Assembly: GCA_034401135.1 (NCBI GenBank)
Contig: JAWZSP010000004.1
Coordinates: 3,472,001-3,536,000 of the forward strand
Origin: Volutella citrinella
Taxonomy: Eukaryota; Ascomycota; Sordariomycetes; Hypocreales; Nectriaceae
DNA: 64,000 bases
Reading direction: 5' to 3'
Part shown: positions 24,529-35,220 of the stretch, piece by piece
How positions within the stretch are numbered: the first letter of the stretch is position 1
How the letters are laid out: each line of letters begins with the position of its first letter
Notes under the pieces: generated by a model
The model's input: the letters and a program-made list of their open reading frames with translations, nothing else
Database searches by the model: none
What the model was told of the DNA's origin: nothing
Made by a program: the position numbers and the translations under genes

Positions 24529-26643
24529 ATGGAACCTCCCAAACCTCCCAAACCTCCCACCTCTTCAAATTCTCGACAGCCAAAAAGGACGGTCTCGTCC
24601 CGAATCAAGGTCGTCAATATCCCAAAGATCACCGACCTTCGTGATGAGCTCGACTACGGTCATTCACACACGCGTAAGGATATTGATTTCTACAAGGACG
24701 TTCGCACATTCTGTGCTGGCTTCACCTCAAAGGACGGGATTCCTGGTCCCGAGCTTTTGAGGTGGAAAACGAGGACGCATCACCAAGGCTTGCTCGAGTT
24801 GACTCGAAGCTTCCTGGATACCAACGGGAAAGGAGCCTACTACTGGCCTGATGATCCCAGCCACCCCAACTATCGCAAGCTTCAATACTCCAAACTTCGC
24901 AATCGGTGAGTTTCTTCCGCCTAGCACACTTGTCAATCATAGGCTTACTGACTGGGCGATCACTAGTATCAATCGTCTTGTGATGCAACTGTTCTTCCGA
25001 AGTAACCAGCAACAAAAGTGGAAAGGCAAGAAGCAGTTGGAACAGGGCCAGACGGCCAGACAAGGCAGCGGCACCGGAGTCGAGAATTCCAGTACTCAGT
25101 GCCTCAGAAAGCGAGACCTCCAGGATGTATCAAGAGGTGCCTCGGCCTCGCAGCCGATAGATGTTGATGTCGAAGAGTGTTCTTGTCAGAGTTGCCAGAA
25201 GGAATCACCTCCTAATGGCTTCACCAACGGCCTGACCACGCCCCTTGGAGAGCAGCCGGTGCCTCTAAAGCGCGAGCCGGTCCCTGAGGAGTCTCTTCAA
25301 AATGTTGCTGCTGCCAGTGCACCATCAGGAGCAGGAGGCGACAATCATTCGCCTCGCCGCCCGACCAGCCAAGGGCCCTCGACAAACGAGCCTCGGCCAG
25401 CGGAGAACTCCAACGAGCCTTCTCATCAGGAGACTACTTCTTCCAGCGACCCATTCGACAGTCCAGCAGGTGCCAGTCCATCTATTCCTCGTGTATGATG
25501 ATCTCACTTCCCCTTGTTTTCCCTCGAAGCATTGAAACTAACAGACAACAGCCATCGACCGGATCCAAGCGTCCAGCACCTCCATCGCAGCCGGCCGAAA
25601 GCCCACATCAGGATAAACGTCCTAGGCAGACCAGTGACACCACTGTACCCCAAGGAGGCACTTCCTCAACGGAAACAGAACCTCGCGTGGAGCCGAATGG
25701 CCCTGCTGAGCCGCCAAGTCCCAGCCGCACACGTAGACAAACCAAAAGGCCAGGATACGTGTTGGGGAATGCTCTGGAGGAAATGATGTCAGACCCCTTC
25801 TTTGAAGGCTCTCGAGCAAGTTCGGAGCCGACTGATGTGCGAGAGACGGTTGAGCGAGCCCCCTCGACTATTCCTGCGCCCATGGCACCCATGGTGTCGA
25901 GGGAGATGACGGCTGAATCGAGCGAGTTTCTCCTTCAACACATGGTCAAAAGAGAACCACAGTCCCAGTCCCAGACGCCCTTTGCACAGTCCCAGACACC
26001 CTTTGCGCAGTCCCAGACACCAGTCCAGGTTCCTCCAGCTGCCTGTCCTTCCCCTCCCCCTCCCCCTCCTCCTCCTCCCCCTCCTCCTCCATTGTTCCAT
26101 CAACCACCACCTCAGACTGAGCTACCACCTCAGACTGAACTACCACCCGTGACTGAGCCCGCAGGCCAGCCAGCCGTGGAGCCGGAGCAGCCAGATAAAG
26201 AGAGACAGCGGACTACAAGCAATCCTGCAGTGGCCCACCCGCCCAGTCCGGTGCGGTCAAGTGGAAGCCCTCAAGTCACACAAGCAGTCAAGATCTATTA
26301 CTCGGTCAACGTGGGGCCCAACAAGTACGCCATGTGGGAGCCACGGGGCCACTTCCAATCCAAGTCCCTCAAAGACCTAGTTGACGAACTGCCCCTAAAG
26401 GGAGACTTCCCAGGGCTCAAGTTCCTGCTCAAAACTCCGGACAAGGAGTACGAAGTCACTGTACCGCTGGGCGACGAGCAGGTCTTCCTAGCCATGAAGC
26501 ACTACTTTCTAAACGAGGTGCAGGAATATCGAGACAGACACCGGGGTGCTGGTAAGGGGGGCCTCTTGTTATGCAAGATCACTATCGATCCCCTTAAAAT
26601 GGAAGATGGCGATAGTCACGAGGAAGAGGAGTTTCTGTTCTGA
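24529..26643 (+). CDS. Unrecognised nuclear-type protein, paralogue B of a divergent pair
   Basis: Three exons, 24529-24905, 24967-25492 and 25552-26643, give 664 residues. The N-terminal domain (about 43-150) carries GIPGPELLRW, YYWPDDPSHP, LQYSKLRNR and LVMQLFFRSNQQQKWKGK, aligning almost without gaps to paralogue A. The first intron splits codon 126 in phase 2, just before an Ile, exactly as codon 119 is split in paralogue A. The long centre is disordered: Ser/Pro-rich, with basic clusters (SKRPAPP, QDKRPRQ), three QSQTP repeats and a run of 13 prolines. The C-terminal domain (549-664) begins IYYSVNVGP, then MWEPRGHF, LKDLVDEL and ends acidic (EEEEFLF). No known family was recognised. Composition suggests a nuclear scaffold or regulator, but that is inference. 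Confidence 0.75.
25966..26151 (+). repeat. In-frame QSQTPFA repeats and polyproline run inside paralogue B
   Basis: Near 25966-26025 a 24-base unit encoding QSQTPFAQ-type heptad/octad sequence is repeated about three times. A CCTCC-type run at about 26047-26092 encodes consecutive prolines, and a duplicated PPQTELPPQTELPP segment follows near 26107-26145. These are coding microsatellites likely to vary in length between strains. Confidence 0.75.
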
Positions 26644-27158
26644 AAGCCGGGACTGTGTTTCTGGGATATGATTGAGTGTTTTGGAGGGCCAGCGGATGAC
26701 ATTGGAGTTTAGACGGTTGAGGTTATTGGTGGGGGAATTGTGATGATGATAATACCCTGCTTCTTGTCCTTGGTTGTTTTGTCAGTTTTTCGTAGTTGTT
26801 GATTAGAACTGGAAATAGAACAGTGTAAACGCAACAAGTCAATTACTGTGGCTGTGACATCCCTCGCAGCGTCTTGGGCACATTACACCAAAAACTCATC
26901 CATTCCGTATATGGCACGATCAAGATGTCCAGATAGTAACACAACACCATCACATTCATAATGCTCCCTAGCGAATGCGATTGACGAATATGAGTATTGT
27001 GATGGAATATATTCTTCAGAACCCTTTTACAATACTCTCCCGAGAAAACATCTGCCACCCTACACTGTTTCTAATGGTTGTACAAGGGTAAACGGCAATG
27101 TAGTAAAGGCCAAATCATAACAAGACGAAATGAAGCACAATAAATCCGATCCAAGACA
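26644..27158. other. Convergent 3' spacer
   Basis: About 515 bp, relatively AT-rich, between the stop of paralogue B (+) and that of the NTF2-like gene (-). It presumably holds both 3' UTRs. Nothing else was seen. Confidence 0.5.
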
Positions 27159-27770
27159 TCATGCCACCATCATGCTGCACAGCTTCCAATCTCCGCTTGC
27201 TTCCTGTCTCCACGAGCTCGTCACAGTGGCCTGCACCGACTGCATCCCGCCTTGGCCATTGCCGTCTTCGACGGTCCGGAACAGGGTAACCTTGTAGGCA
27301 ATGGCGACGGCCATCAGATCGATCTCGACGACCTGGGGATCGTGCATCTTGTACGCGAGCCACTCCTGGCAGTGCTTGAGCTCCTCCTCCAGCGGAGGGT
27401 CCGACTCGGCGGACCTCACCTCGGGGTCGTCGAAGAGGAGGTGGTTGGACATGATGGCGTCCTTTGCAATGTATTTGAGGGCGCTCTTGGGCTTGTCGCA
27501 CAGGGCGCGCCAGATGAGCGTCTCTGACTCCTTCGCGGCGGCGTGGTTGCGGCCGGCAATGGTCTTGAGGTTGTCTTCGTCGTCGTCGTCCGAGTCGTCG
27601 TTGTGCCTCTTGCTGTTCTCAGCGAAGAAGTTGTCGTCCAGGCCCGGGGTGATGCTGGAGTCGCCACGAGGAACAAGCTGTCCGCCATTCTCCTTCTTCT
27701 GGCGATCCCGATTCTTGCTGCTGAGCCCGTGCGGGGACGGGTCAGTCGTAAGTCCTAGCATAGACGGCAT
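27159..27770 (-). CDS. NTF2-like (SnoaL/DUF4440-type) domain protein
   Basis: A single exon encodes 203 residues from the ATG at 27770; an in-frame ATG at 27761 is an alternative. The first 80 residues are polar with an acidic run (DDSDDDDEDN). The remaining 120 look like a cone-shaped NTF2-like fold: a first helix SETLIWRALCDKPKSALKYI, the strand AIMSNHLLFDD, a helical hairpin with CQEWLAYKMHDPQVVEID and final strands ending SGDWKLCSMMVA. In fungi such proteins are often labelled calcium/calmodulin-dependent kinase II association-domain-like; no kinase is encoded here. The domain usually dimerises and may bind a small ligand or only act as a scaffold. No signal peptide or membrane helix is present. 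The fold call is moderately sure; the function is unknown. Confidence 0.75.
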   Translation of the reverse strand: MPSMLGLTTDPSPHGLSSKNRDRQKKENGGQLVPRGDSSITPGLDDNFFAENSKRHNDDSDDDDEDNLKTIAGRNHAAAKESETLIWRALCDKPKSALKYIAKDAIMSNHLLFDDPEVRSAESDPPLEEELKHCQEWLAYKMHDPQVVEIDLMAVAIAYKVTLFRTVEDGNGQGGMQSVQATVTSSWRQEASGDWKLCSMMVA

Positions 27771-28605
27771 GACGGATGATTGATTGCGTGCTGTTTCGTG
27801 TAAGGGTCGCTGTGCTGGCACTCAGGTGAAGGGTTCGTCCTTGCAAGCTGTAAGTTAATGCAGGAGTGAAATCATATATTAAATGTCAGAACCATGATGA
27901 CAGCCTATGTAGCGGTGGTCATTGTGATGTTAAATGCCCAAATCCTGCTTCATGGGCGAGTCTCATCGTTGGTGACGTCAGGACTCCTCATGTTACACCA
28001 GTTCTTGGTGCAAGCAGCACGCCGAGATCGACAGTAACCGGTCAGGAGCCTTACATATCCTTGCAAGCTATTCTCATTGGTTCATTCGATGCTATTATTC
28101 CGGAAATGAAGACCTCCACAGGCAATCGGCCTCAAGTCAAGCTGGTCAAACGTCGGACGTTGATGATAGTTTCGTAGCGCGGCTGCTAGTGGCTGGTCGC
28201 TAAATTTAGGCCGTCAATAGAACATCGCCAGCTTGGGTGTTCCTGAGGAAGGCCCGACGACAATTGGCTAAGCGGCCCAATATCCTCCAACGCTCTGAGA
28301 GCAGTAATGGCGCACCAGACAGATAGAAAAAAAATGTCTAATCCAGAGTATCATTTCATCCACGCGCTTTTCCCGGAGCTATATGGTCGGATATTGAATA
28401 AATTCACGAGGCGTTGGGAATTTGATGCCGTCCAGATCCGCTCTGGTCATGCCTGCCCCACAACCCACCTTGGCGTATCGCAGAAGCTTTCTCGTCGAGA
28501 CCCATAAAAATTTCTACAAGTTGATCACTCTGTGGAATAATTCACCTCGACTTTTGCACCGGCAAGCTTTGCACACCTCGCACGCCGCCGCACACACCTG
28601 CCGAG
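27771..28605. promoter_or_regulatory. Divergent promoter of the NTF2-like gene and ROK1
   Basis: About 835 bp between divergent start codons. It contains short chance frames only. No specific binding site is claimed. Confidence 0.45.
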
Positions 28606-30705
28606 ATGGATATCCTCAAAGTCCTTTCGCGAGGAACCAAAAAGACCGGCAGAGGCCCCCTCGCAGGCAATGGCGGCGCAGTAAAGCTCCCATCTGCTGG
28701 CACCACCACGAACCCACAACTTTTCCACGATGAAGTCCGCGGACTGAAGCGAAAGCGGTTGCGGGACGAGCCCGACCCTGAGACTCCAGCCGAGCTACCT
28801 GAGGTTGACTTCTTTGCCCCCAAGGCCGAGGCAGCGCCCAAGATTGCTCCAGACGCGAGCCAAGTCGACCTCCAGCCGGCCCCCTCCCGATCGTCTCTCC
28901 AGGCGCTGGATGAGGACGAGTGCCGCCAACTGCTGCGATCGCATCGGCTGAAAATCACCCTCATGTCCAAGTCCGAAGACGCATCCAAGATCAAGAAGTC
29001 TAAGAAAAAGAAGAAGGCAAAGGCAGTCGAAGTGAAGAAGGATGAGAAGAAGCAGGTCTTCCCCCAGCCGCTCAGCTCCTTTGCAGAGCTTCACAAGGCA
29101 TACGGAATTTCGCGACGAGTCGCTGAGAATCTCGTCACCCAAGGCTATCGCGTGCCGACCGAAGTCCAGATGGGCAGTCTACCGCTGCTCTTACAACCGG
29201 CGTTGGCGCTGAAGAGCGAGGATGGCTTGGAAGACGGCGTGGACTTTTTGGCTGTTGCGCCGACCGGAAGCGGCAAGACCATCAGCTTCCTCATTCCCGC
29301 CATCAACAACATCATGCGCAGACGGTCGAAGCTGAACTTGGATGGGATCCACGAGCTCGAGGCCATCGTCATTGCTCCTACCCGAGAGCTCGTGCACCAG
29401 ATCGTCAGCGAGGGTTCCAAGATTGTGCAAGGAACAGGTATCAGGATTGTCCCGATGAGAAAGGGCACTAATCTCTCCACCGAACAGTTGGATATTGAAG
29501 AAGATAGCTCTGACGACGAAGGCGGCGACCATGACGAGGACGACGATGCCTCGTCGGAGAATGAGGCGGCGGCCCCTCCAAAAGAACGACCCATCACCAA
29601 GGCAGATATTCTTGTCACAACACCGCTTCTGCTGCTCAACTTCCTGACCTCTGGTTCAGCCAGCACACAAAAGGTGCTCCCGACTGTTCGAGACCTGGCT
29701 TTGGACGAGGCGGACGTCTTGCTGGACCCCCTATTTCGGGAATCCGTGCTGGGTGTTTGGGGTGCCTGCACGAACCCAGACCTACGAGTGTCGTTCTGGT
29801 CTGCTACCATGGGCTCCAACATCGAGACTCTGGTGACCGAGCACCTGAAATCACGGGCCGAGTCCCGTGACATCGTGCAAAAGCCTCTTGTGCGGTTGGT
29901 AGTGGGCCTGAAGGATACTGCTGTGCCCAACATCACCCATAAACTCACTTACACGGCGTCGGAACAGGGAAAGCTTCTAGCAATACGCCAATTGCTACAC
30001 CCTTCGGGCGGTAGCGACTCGGGCCCTCCGCTACGACCTCCGTTCCTTGTCTTTACGCAGACCATCGACCGTGCTAGTGCTTTACACGAGGAACTCAAAT
30101 ATGATATTCCTCTGGAAGCTGGCGGCCCATCCAGGATCGCGGCTCTCCACAGTGGGCTTGCCGACTCGGCTCGGTCGGCAATCATGCGCAAGTTTCGCGC
30201 TGGCGAAATCTGGGTCCTGATTACGACCGATGTCCTGGCGCGAGGAGTCGACTTTGCTGGTGTCAACGGGGTGGTCAACTACGACGTGCCGGGTTCAAGC
30301 GCCGCCTACGTCCACCGTGCCGGCCGCACTGGTCGGGCAGGCCGCGAAGGCGGCGTCGCCGTGACTTTCTACACCAAGGAGGACATCCCCTTTGTCAAGA
30401 CTGTCGCCAATGTGATTGCCGTCAGTGAGAAGCAGGCAGGGAAGACGGGCGAGGACGCCGGTGTCCAGAAGTGGCTGCTGGATGCTCTTCCCAAGGTCGC
30501 AAAGGCGGATAGGAAGAAGCTCAAGGAACGCGGAGTGGAGGCTCGCCGCAGCGGCAACAAGGCCAAGATCACGACCAAGAGCGGCTACGAAAGGCGCAAG
30601 GAGAACAACCGCCAGGGCGCCATTGAGGGCAGCAAGAAGCGGAAGAAGCAGGCAGCGGAGGACAGCGGCGGCGGCGATGATGGATGGGCCGGGTTTGCTG
30701 ATTGA
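28606..30705 (+). CDS. ROK1: ATP-dependent DEAD-box RNA helicase Rok1 (DDX52 family)
   Basis: A single exon encodes 699 residues. A charged N-terminal region with a Lys-rich patch (about 130-150) leads to the Q-motif region (FAELHKAYGI...PTEVQ). Helicase motifs are complete: Walker A APTGSGKT (218-225), PTREL, DEAD (367-370), SAT (399-401), TDVLARGVDF and HRAGRTGRAGR (570-580). A 35-residue acidic insert (Asp/Glu/Ser, about 298-332) interrupts the first RecA domain between motifs Ia and II. The tail is Lys/Arg-rich. The order and spacing of motifs and the MDILKVLSRGTKK start fit Rok1/DDX52, which in yeast acts in the nucleolus on 18S rRNA processing within the small-subunit processome. The Rok1 assignment, rather than another DEAD-box member, is my recognition and would be settled by alignment. 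Confidence 0.92.
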   Translation: MDILKVLSRGTKKTGRGPLAGNGGAVKLPSAGTTTNPQLFHDEVRGLKRKRLRDEPDPETPAELPEVDFFAPKAEAAPKIAPDASQVDLQPAPSRSSLQALDEDECRQLLRSHRLKITLMSKSEDASKIKKSKKKKKAKAVEVKKDEKKQVFPQPLSSFAELHKAYGISRRVAENLVTQGYRVPTEVQMGSLPLLLQPALALKSEDGLEDGVDFLAVAPTGSGKTISFLIPAINNIMRRRSKLNLDGIHELEAIVIAPTRELVHQIVSEGSKIVQGTGIRIVPMRKGTNLSTEQLDIEEDSSDDEGGDHDEDDDASSENEAAAPPKERPITKADILVTTPLLLLNFLTSGSASTQKVLPTVRDLALDEADVLLDPLFRESVLGVWGACTNPDLRVSFWSATMGSNIETLVTEHLKSRAESRDIVQKPLVRLVVGLKDTAVPNITHKLTYTASEQGKLLAIRQLLHPSGGSDSGPPLRPPFLVFTQTIDRASALHEELKYDIPLEAGGPSRIAALHSGLADSARSAIMRKFRAGEIWVLITTDVLARGVDFAGVNGVVNYDVPGSSAAYVHRAGRTGRAGREGGVAVTFYTKEDIPFVKTVANVIAVSEKQAGKTGEDAGVQKWLLDALPKVAKADRKKLKERGVEARRSGNKAKITTKSGYERRKENNRQGAIEGSKKRKKQAAEDSGGGDDGWAGFAD

Positions 30706-33288
30706 GTGGCTCTCGGTGAACCGAAGCCTACTCGCGTTCCAGCGAAAAGACTCTAGGTCTCGACTTGAGGCTATTTCTAGCATGGCGCTTGGGCTACTGG
30801 AGAGTGAGCGCTCAAGCCTCAAGAGAGTCGAGCCGGCATAAGCACTGCTTCATCAGTCGCTAGACCTCGGTGAGACTCGGTCCAGCACTCTCCATCTGCA
30901 CAGATAAAGAACCACGAAGGGGCCTGCGTTCGCAGGGGAACGGCTTGGATCTATGCAATTTCATGCAGGTCCAATCGTCGTTTCCTTTTCAATCTGCGCC
31001 CCCCATGGAGGATTGAGCAGCTAGTATCTGCATCTCGGTCACGGATATGACGGCAGGACTCTGGGTCCTGCGCCTGGCTCTTGAGCGCTCGCATGTGCTC
31101 AATGCTATATACAGTCTAGAGTCGAACCCCATACTCAGTCACGTCGACCATACTAGTTATTTTCATCACAATGTTGGTCAAGAAGACGACGGTTTCATGG
31201 CCACCTCACCATATTCTTAGGGCACCATATCCATGTCTTACATATGACTACGCACACTCCCATTCCGCACCCAGACCGACAGGTGTGTGCGAACTGCGAA
31301 AACGAAGAGGCTGGGCCATGTTGCGGCATAATCACCCGTAGGGCCTCGCAACTTGGCCAGACGGGATTGGAAACCAAACGGGACAGTCGTGATTCAGTGC
31401 CGCCTTGTTCAGGAATTGAGATGTGCAACTGTTGGGCTCTAGCGCTCTTTCCAATCTAATGCAAGCCAATCCCTTCTGTCAAGTCAGCAGTGGCGGCCCA
31501 AATAGGAAGGCACCGCCAAGGACAGTTGCTGACTGCCAACAGACTGATTCGATGAACCGGCGAAATTGCAAAGAGTAATCGTCCATCCTCACAGAACACT
31601 GCAATTATGGGCTTCCCCGTAGTAATACTACGAGTAATGTCTCATCTCGCACTCTTCCTGGATGAGATTAACGCCGTACGCACCCACCAGCCAAGCCTGC
31701 GGAGGGGAGGCGGAGCAGACCCATTACGACCGACCGGGAAAACTGCCATGGCCGGCCTGAAATGGCTGTGCTCGGCAGCCCCCACCCAGCGTCTCGGCGC
31801 CTCAGCCCTGGACCGGGTCGACCCATGGCCATCACGCCTCGCAGGATTGCGCCCCTGGTTCATTTCGGCTCATCAGCGAGCCAAATGGCATCACTCGCTT
31901 GTCAAGGTCAAACCTGGCCCTCCGTGGCCAGCAGTCACTCGTCAATCGCCCTCTGCCACCGCCGTGTGTGGTGTGGACCTGGGTTGCGACACGCCGGCGC
32001 GTCGTGGTGAGAAATTCACTCATCGGCACACGACCCGACCCAGCTCACGAGGCCAACCACATGGGCGACTTACTCGTGGCCAAAGAAAAGAAAGGATTTT
32101 TTTCTTCTTCTTTTCTCCCGCTAATGGCTCCTAGTGGCCAGAAGGGATGCGCATGAATTGACAAGCCCTGCCCTGCCACGACCAGCAATTGCCAAGTCTG
32201 GCCACATTACGCCAAGGCACCTAATAAGAATGAGGGTCGAAGGATGTAGGATCAGCTCCTTCTCACACGCATGCAACCACTGGGGCAGACACCTCTCCCG
32301 GTCTGTCCCGTCTGACGGATTTCCATTCCAGGCTACTAGACAGCTAACGAGTCACCACGTTTTTCTCTGTGTCTTAGTTTAGAGCTGATCTGTTCGCGGC
32401 TTAGGTGCGCCTGTCTCAGAGTCTATCAAACCTGGCGATTTCCCAGCACTGCAGATCATCATGGCGGTGATATTACTGCCCTCACCCCAGCTGATGACCA
32501 CGCTGACCGCATAGAACCAGTAAAGCAAATTACAGGGCTGGGCAAAGCGCGGTCTTTCTACTGAGTGGTTGATCGAAGCCTTGGCCCCAGACCGCGGCTG
32601 GCCCATGTACCTGCGCCAGTGCCCGGCTACTTACGTCTGCACCCATCCAACCACAAGGCTTGGGCAGAGACTAGCCCCCGTTTTGGTCAGGGTCCATCCT
32701 GCCGCCGAGCCCACTTGCGCTTGCCAACGTAGCTCAGGGCTCTTTATTGGCTGCTATATAGATTTTCGCAGTTCCTGAAACACAAGCCAGGACCAATGCC
32801 TGAAGCCAGATCCTCCGCCCAGGGCTATGCCAGGAACGGGCTAGAGATGACCTCCACTGGCTCTGGGGATAGGCTACAGCCTTGAGCACAGCACCGGATG
32901 ATGCTTGGCTTCTTGTTGGCGGCTACAGGGATCATCTATGTTGGTCAGGGGGCCGCGAGGATGGCCGACCCGGCTTACCCAACTCAACGGGGGGGCCGTT
33001 TTCGCTTCTCCCCTAAAGAGAACACTCTCCTCCGTTCTCATTCCTCGTCGAGGCTGGTTGAAACGTTTTCCTGCTCGTTCACACGATCATTTTGGTGAGA
33101 AATCATCACTATCCACTCATTTTGTTTGATACTCCTGTTTCAAGATTCGACTGGGTCGATCTTAGTTCTCATCCACATCTGCAACATCATTTTCTGCAAT
33201 ATAGACTGCATCTGCGCCTCCTTGGATCCTTCGTCAGCAGCAAACAAAAGCACTTTCCAAAGTTCTTCGTCTTCAACCAACCGCAGAC
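30706..33288. other. Intergenic region upstream of TOS1
   Basis: About 2.6 kb without a recognised gene. Open frames up to 175 codons (31607-32134) have no domain and end in a poly-Phe artefact of a T-rich tract at 32095-32120. The last 300 bp are pyrimidine-rich and AT-richer, ending in a cytosine-rich leader before 33289, which fits a strong promoter. Such length is common upstream of cell-wall genes with complex control. Confidence 0.45.
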
Positions 33289-34724
33289 ATGAAGTCCTCT
33301 GCAGCTGTTCTCTTGGCAGGCTCCGGTCTGGCCTCGGCCCTCGTCCGCCAGTGCACCGGCACCGCAGTCAATGAGGGTGGTAACTATTTCTGTGGCAAGG
33401 TCAGCCAGATTCTCTATGAGGGCTTCGTCAACAAGGGCTCCTTCAAGGGCATCGCCGGCATGAATGCTGATGGCTCTTGCCCCAACGAGGATGTTGCCTG
33501 GGAGGGCCCTCTTGGTCCCTTCGGAAACGAGCTGTCCATCCACGTCCGTGGTCCAGCCCACTTCAAGGAGTTTGCCGTTTACACCATTGACTCTGCCAAG
33601 GAGAAGCGGGATTCTACTCCTTCTCCCCACGTCCGCGCCCGCCGCCACGGTCACGGTCACAAGCACCTCCACGCGCGTGAGGAATGGGTCACCGCCGTCA
33701 TCGACGGCAAGACCGTGTCTTGGATCAACAACTACCATGGCGAGGCCACCCAGGCACCCGCGCCCAACCCTCCCGCTCCTACCGCGCAGTCACTGCCGGC
33801 CAACAACGAGAATACCGAAACCAAGGCCAACAAGCCCGAGGTCAAGGCCCAGGTTGCCAATAATGGCAACCCCGTCACTCCCAAGGGCTCTTGGGAGCGC
33901 GTTTCCTACTACAACGCTGAGCAGGGTGTTGCCAAGAACCTTGTGTTCCTCGGAAACTACGGTGGCCAGGGCTCCGGACTGTTTGACAAGTAAGTGGTCC
34001 CAACGATTTTGCGATAATTCAAGGTTTCTAACCGCCGTTTCAGCACCTTCGGAAACTCTCTCTCATACCTCGACTCCAACGGTCAATCCGGTAGCTCCAA
34101 GGCTCAGATCCTGAAGGATGTTGAACTCCCCTCAAACAAGGAGTTCGCCATCTTCAGTGCTGAGCAATGCGACGACACTTGCGGCTACTCCCGCGCCTCT
34201 GATGTTGCTTACAGTACGTTTCCACTCAGCCACTTCCACCCCAAGCACGTACATGGCTAACCAACCCAACAGAGGGCTTCAGCGGAAACAACAAGGTCTT
34301 CCTCTTCAAGTTCAAGATGCAGCACGGACAGAAAGATGTCTTCAACGGCGACATGCCCGCCATCTGGGCCCTCAACGCCCGCATTCCTCGCACTCAGCAG
34401 TATGGCAAATGCTCTTGCTGGGGTTCTGGCTGCGGTGAGGCCGATATCTACGAGGTTCTGGCTTCTGGCGACACCAAGTGCAAGAGCACCATCCACCTCA
34501 AGGGCAATGACGGTGGTTCATCCGACTACTTTGAGCGACCCACCGACAAGTTCATCAAGGTCGCCGCTATCTTCGACGAGCGAAGCGGAAGCTTCGCCAT
34601 CAAGCAGCTCGATGACAGCTTCGACTTTGCCAGCTCCATCACCGATGAGGTTGTCCGGGGTTGGATCGGCAGCTTCAGCAATGACCCCAAGCTCAGCAGC
34701 TACTTCCAGCTGGCTGGCAAATAA
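33289..34724 (+). CDS. TOS1: Tos1-type secreted cell-wall protein (DUF2403/DUF2401)
   Basis: Three exons, 33289-33989, 34044-34213 and 34273-34724, give 440 residues. A signal peptide occupies about 1-18. The N-terminal DUF2403-like domain starts at RQCTGTAVNEGGNYFC. A variable stretch follows with a KR dibasic site at 106-107, an Arg-rich RARR and a His cluster HGHGHKHLH (120-128), then a Pro/Asn-rich linker. The DUF2401-like catalytic-type domain begins near WERVSYYNAE, with LGNYGGQGSG, the NGDMPAIWALNARIPRTQQY core and CSCWGSGCGE with several paired cysteines. The family belongs to the fungal cell wall and is linked to beta-1,3-glucan; enzymatic action is proposed for it rather than shown by this sequence. 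No C-terminal GPI signal is seen, so the protein is probably soluble or wall-bound. Confidence 0.92.
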
Positions 34725-35220
34725 GCGAACCTTGACATGGCGGCGCAAACCAACCGCAACCGTTTGTAGATACGCTTCTTGATAAGACTCCCGGCTCGGA
34801 AGGAGGTTGCTTTTTTGAATGTCTTTTATATATATCATCTTTTCTGTGTATATTTTGGAAACTGGATATCATGTGAACAAATTCAATGCATTATGAACTT
34901 ATTCTCCACCTCACTGCCCCGGATGACCATCGCCGACTGAAAAGGTCGTTTCGAGCCAAGAAAGGAAGTGACAAGGTTCTTCAGTAAAAGTGTAGAGGAT
35001 AAATAAAGTACAACTACTTGTCACAAAGCCACGAGAGTCGTGGCTCTTTGGACAAGGCGCCCCTCTTGTATTCAGATACTTTATCAAATCTATGGTTGGA
35101 TTTACAGGGTATTGACACGCTCTTACAATAGTAGTATACAGGCTCTCATCGTACATGTCTCGTCACCGTTTAGACCATATTCCCCTGGCGGACATGCGTC
35201 CTGGCTGACATTCACCGCAT
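34725..35220. other. Convergent 3' spacer
   Basis: About 500 bp, AT-rich, between TOS1 (+) and the lysyl-tRNA synthetase gene (-). An AATAAA-type signal lies near 35000 on the + strand. No gene was seen. Confidence 0.5.

Noticed and set aside
31110..31145. B-box-like GGTTCGACTCT on the minus strand, candidate tRNA
   Set aside because: No A box at the right distance and no foldable acceptor stem around it.
31607..32134. 175-codon frame in the gap between ROK1 and TOS1
   Set aside because: No domain, mixed composition and a run of Phe from a T-rich tract; no splice pattern.
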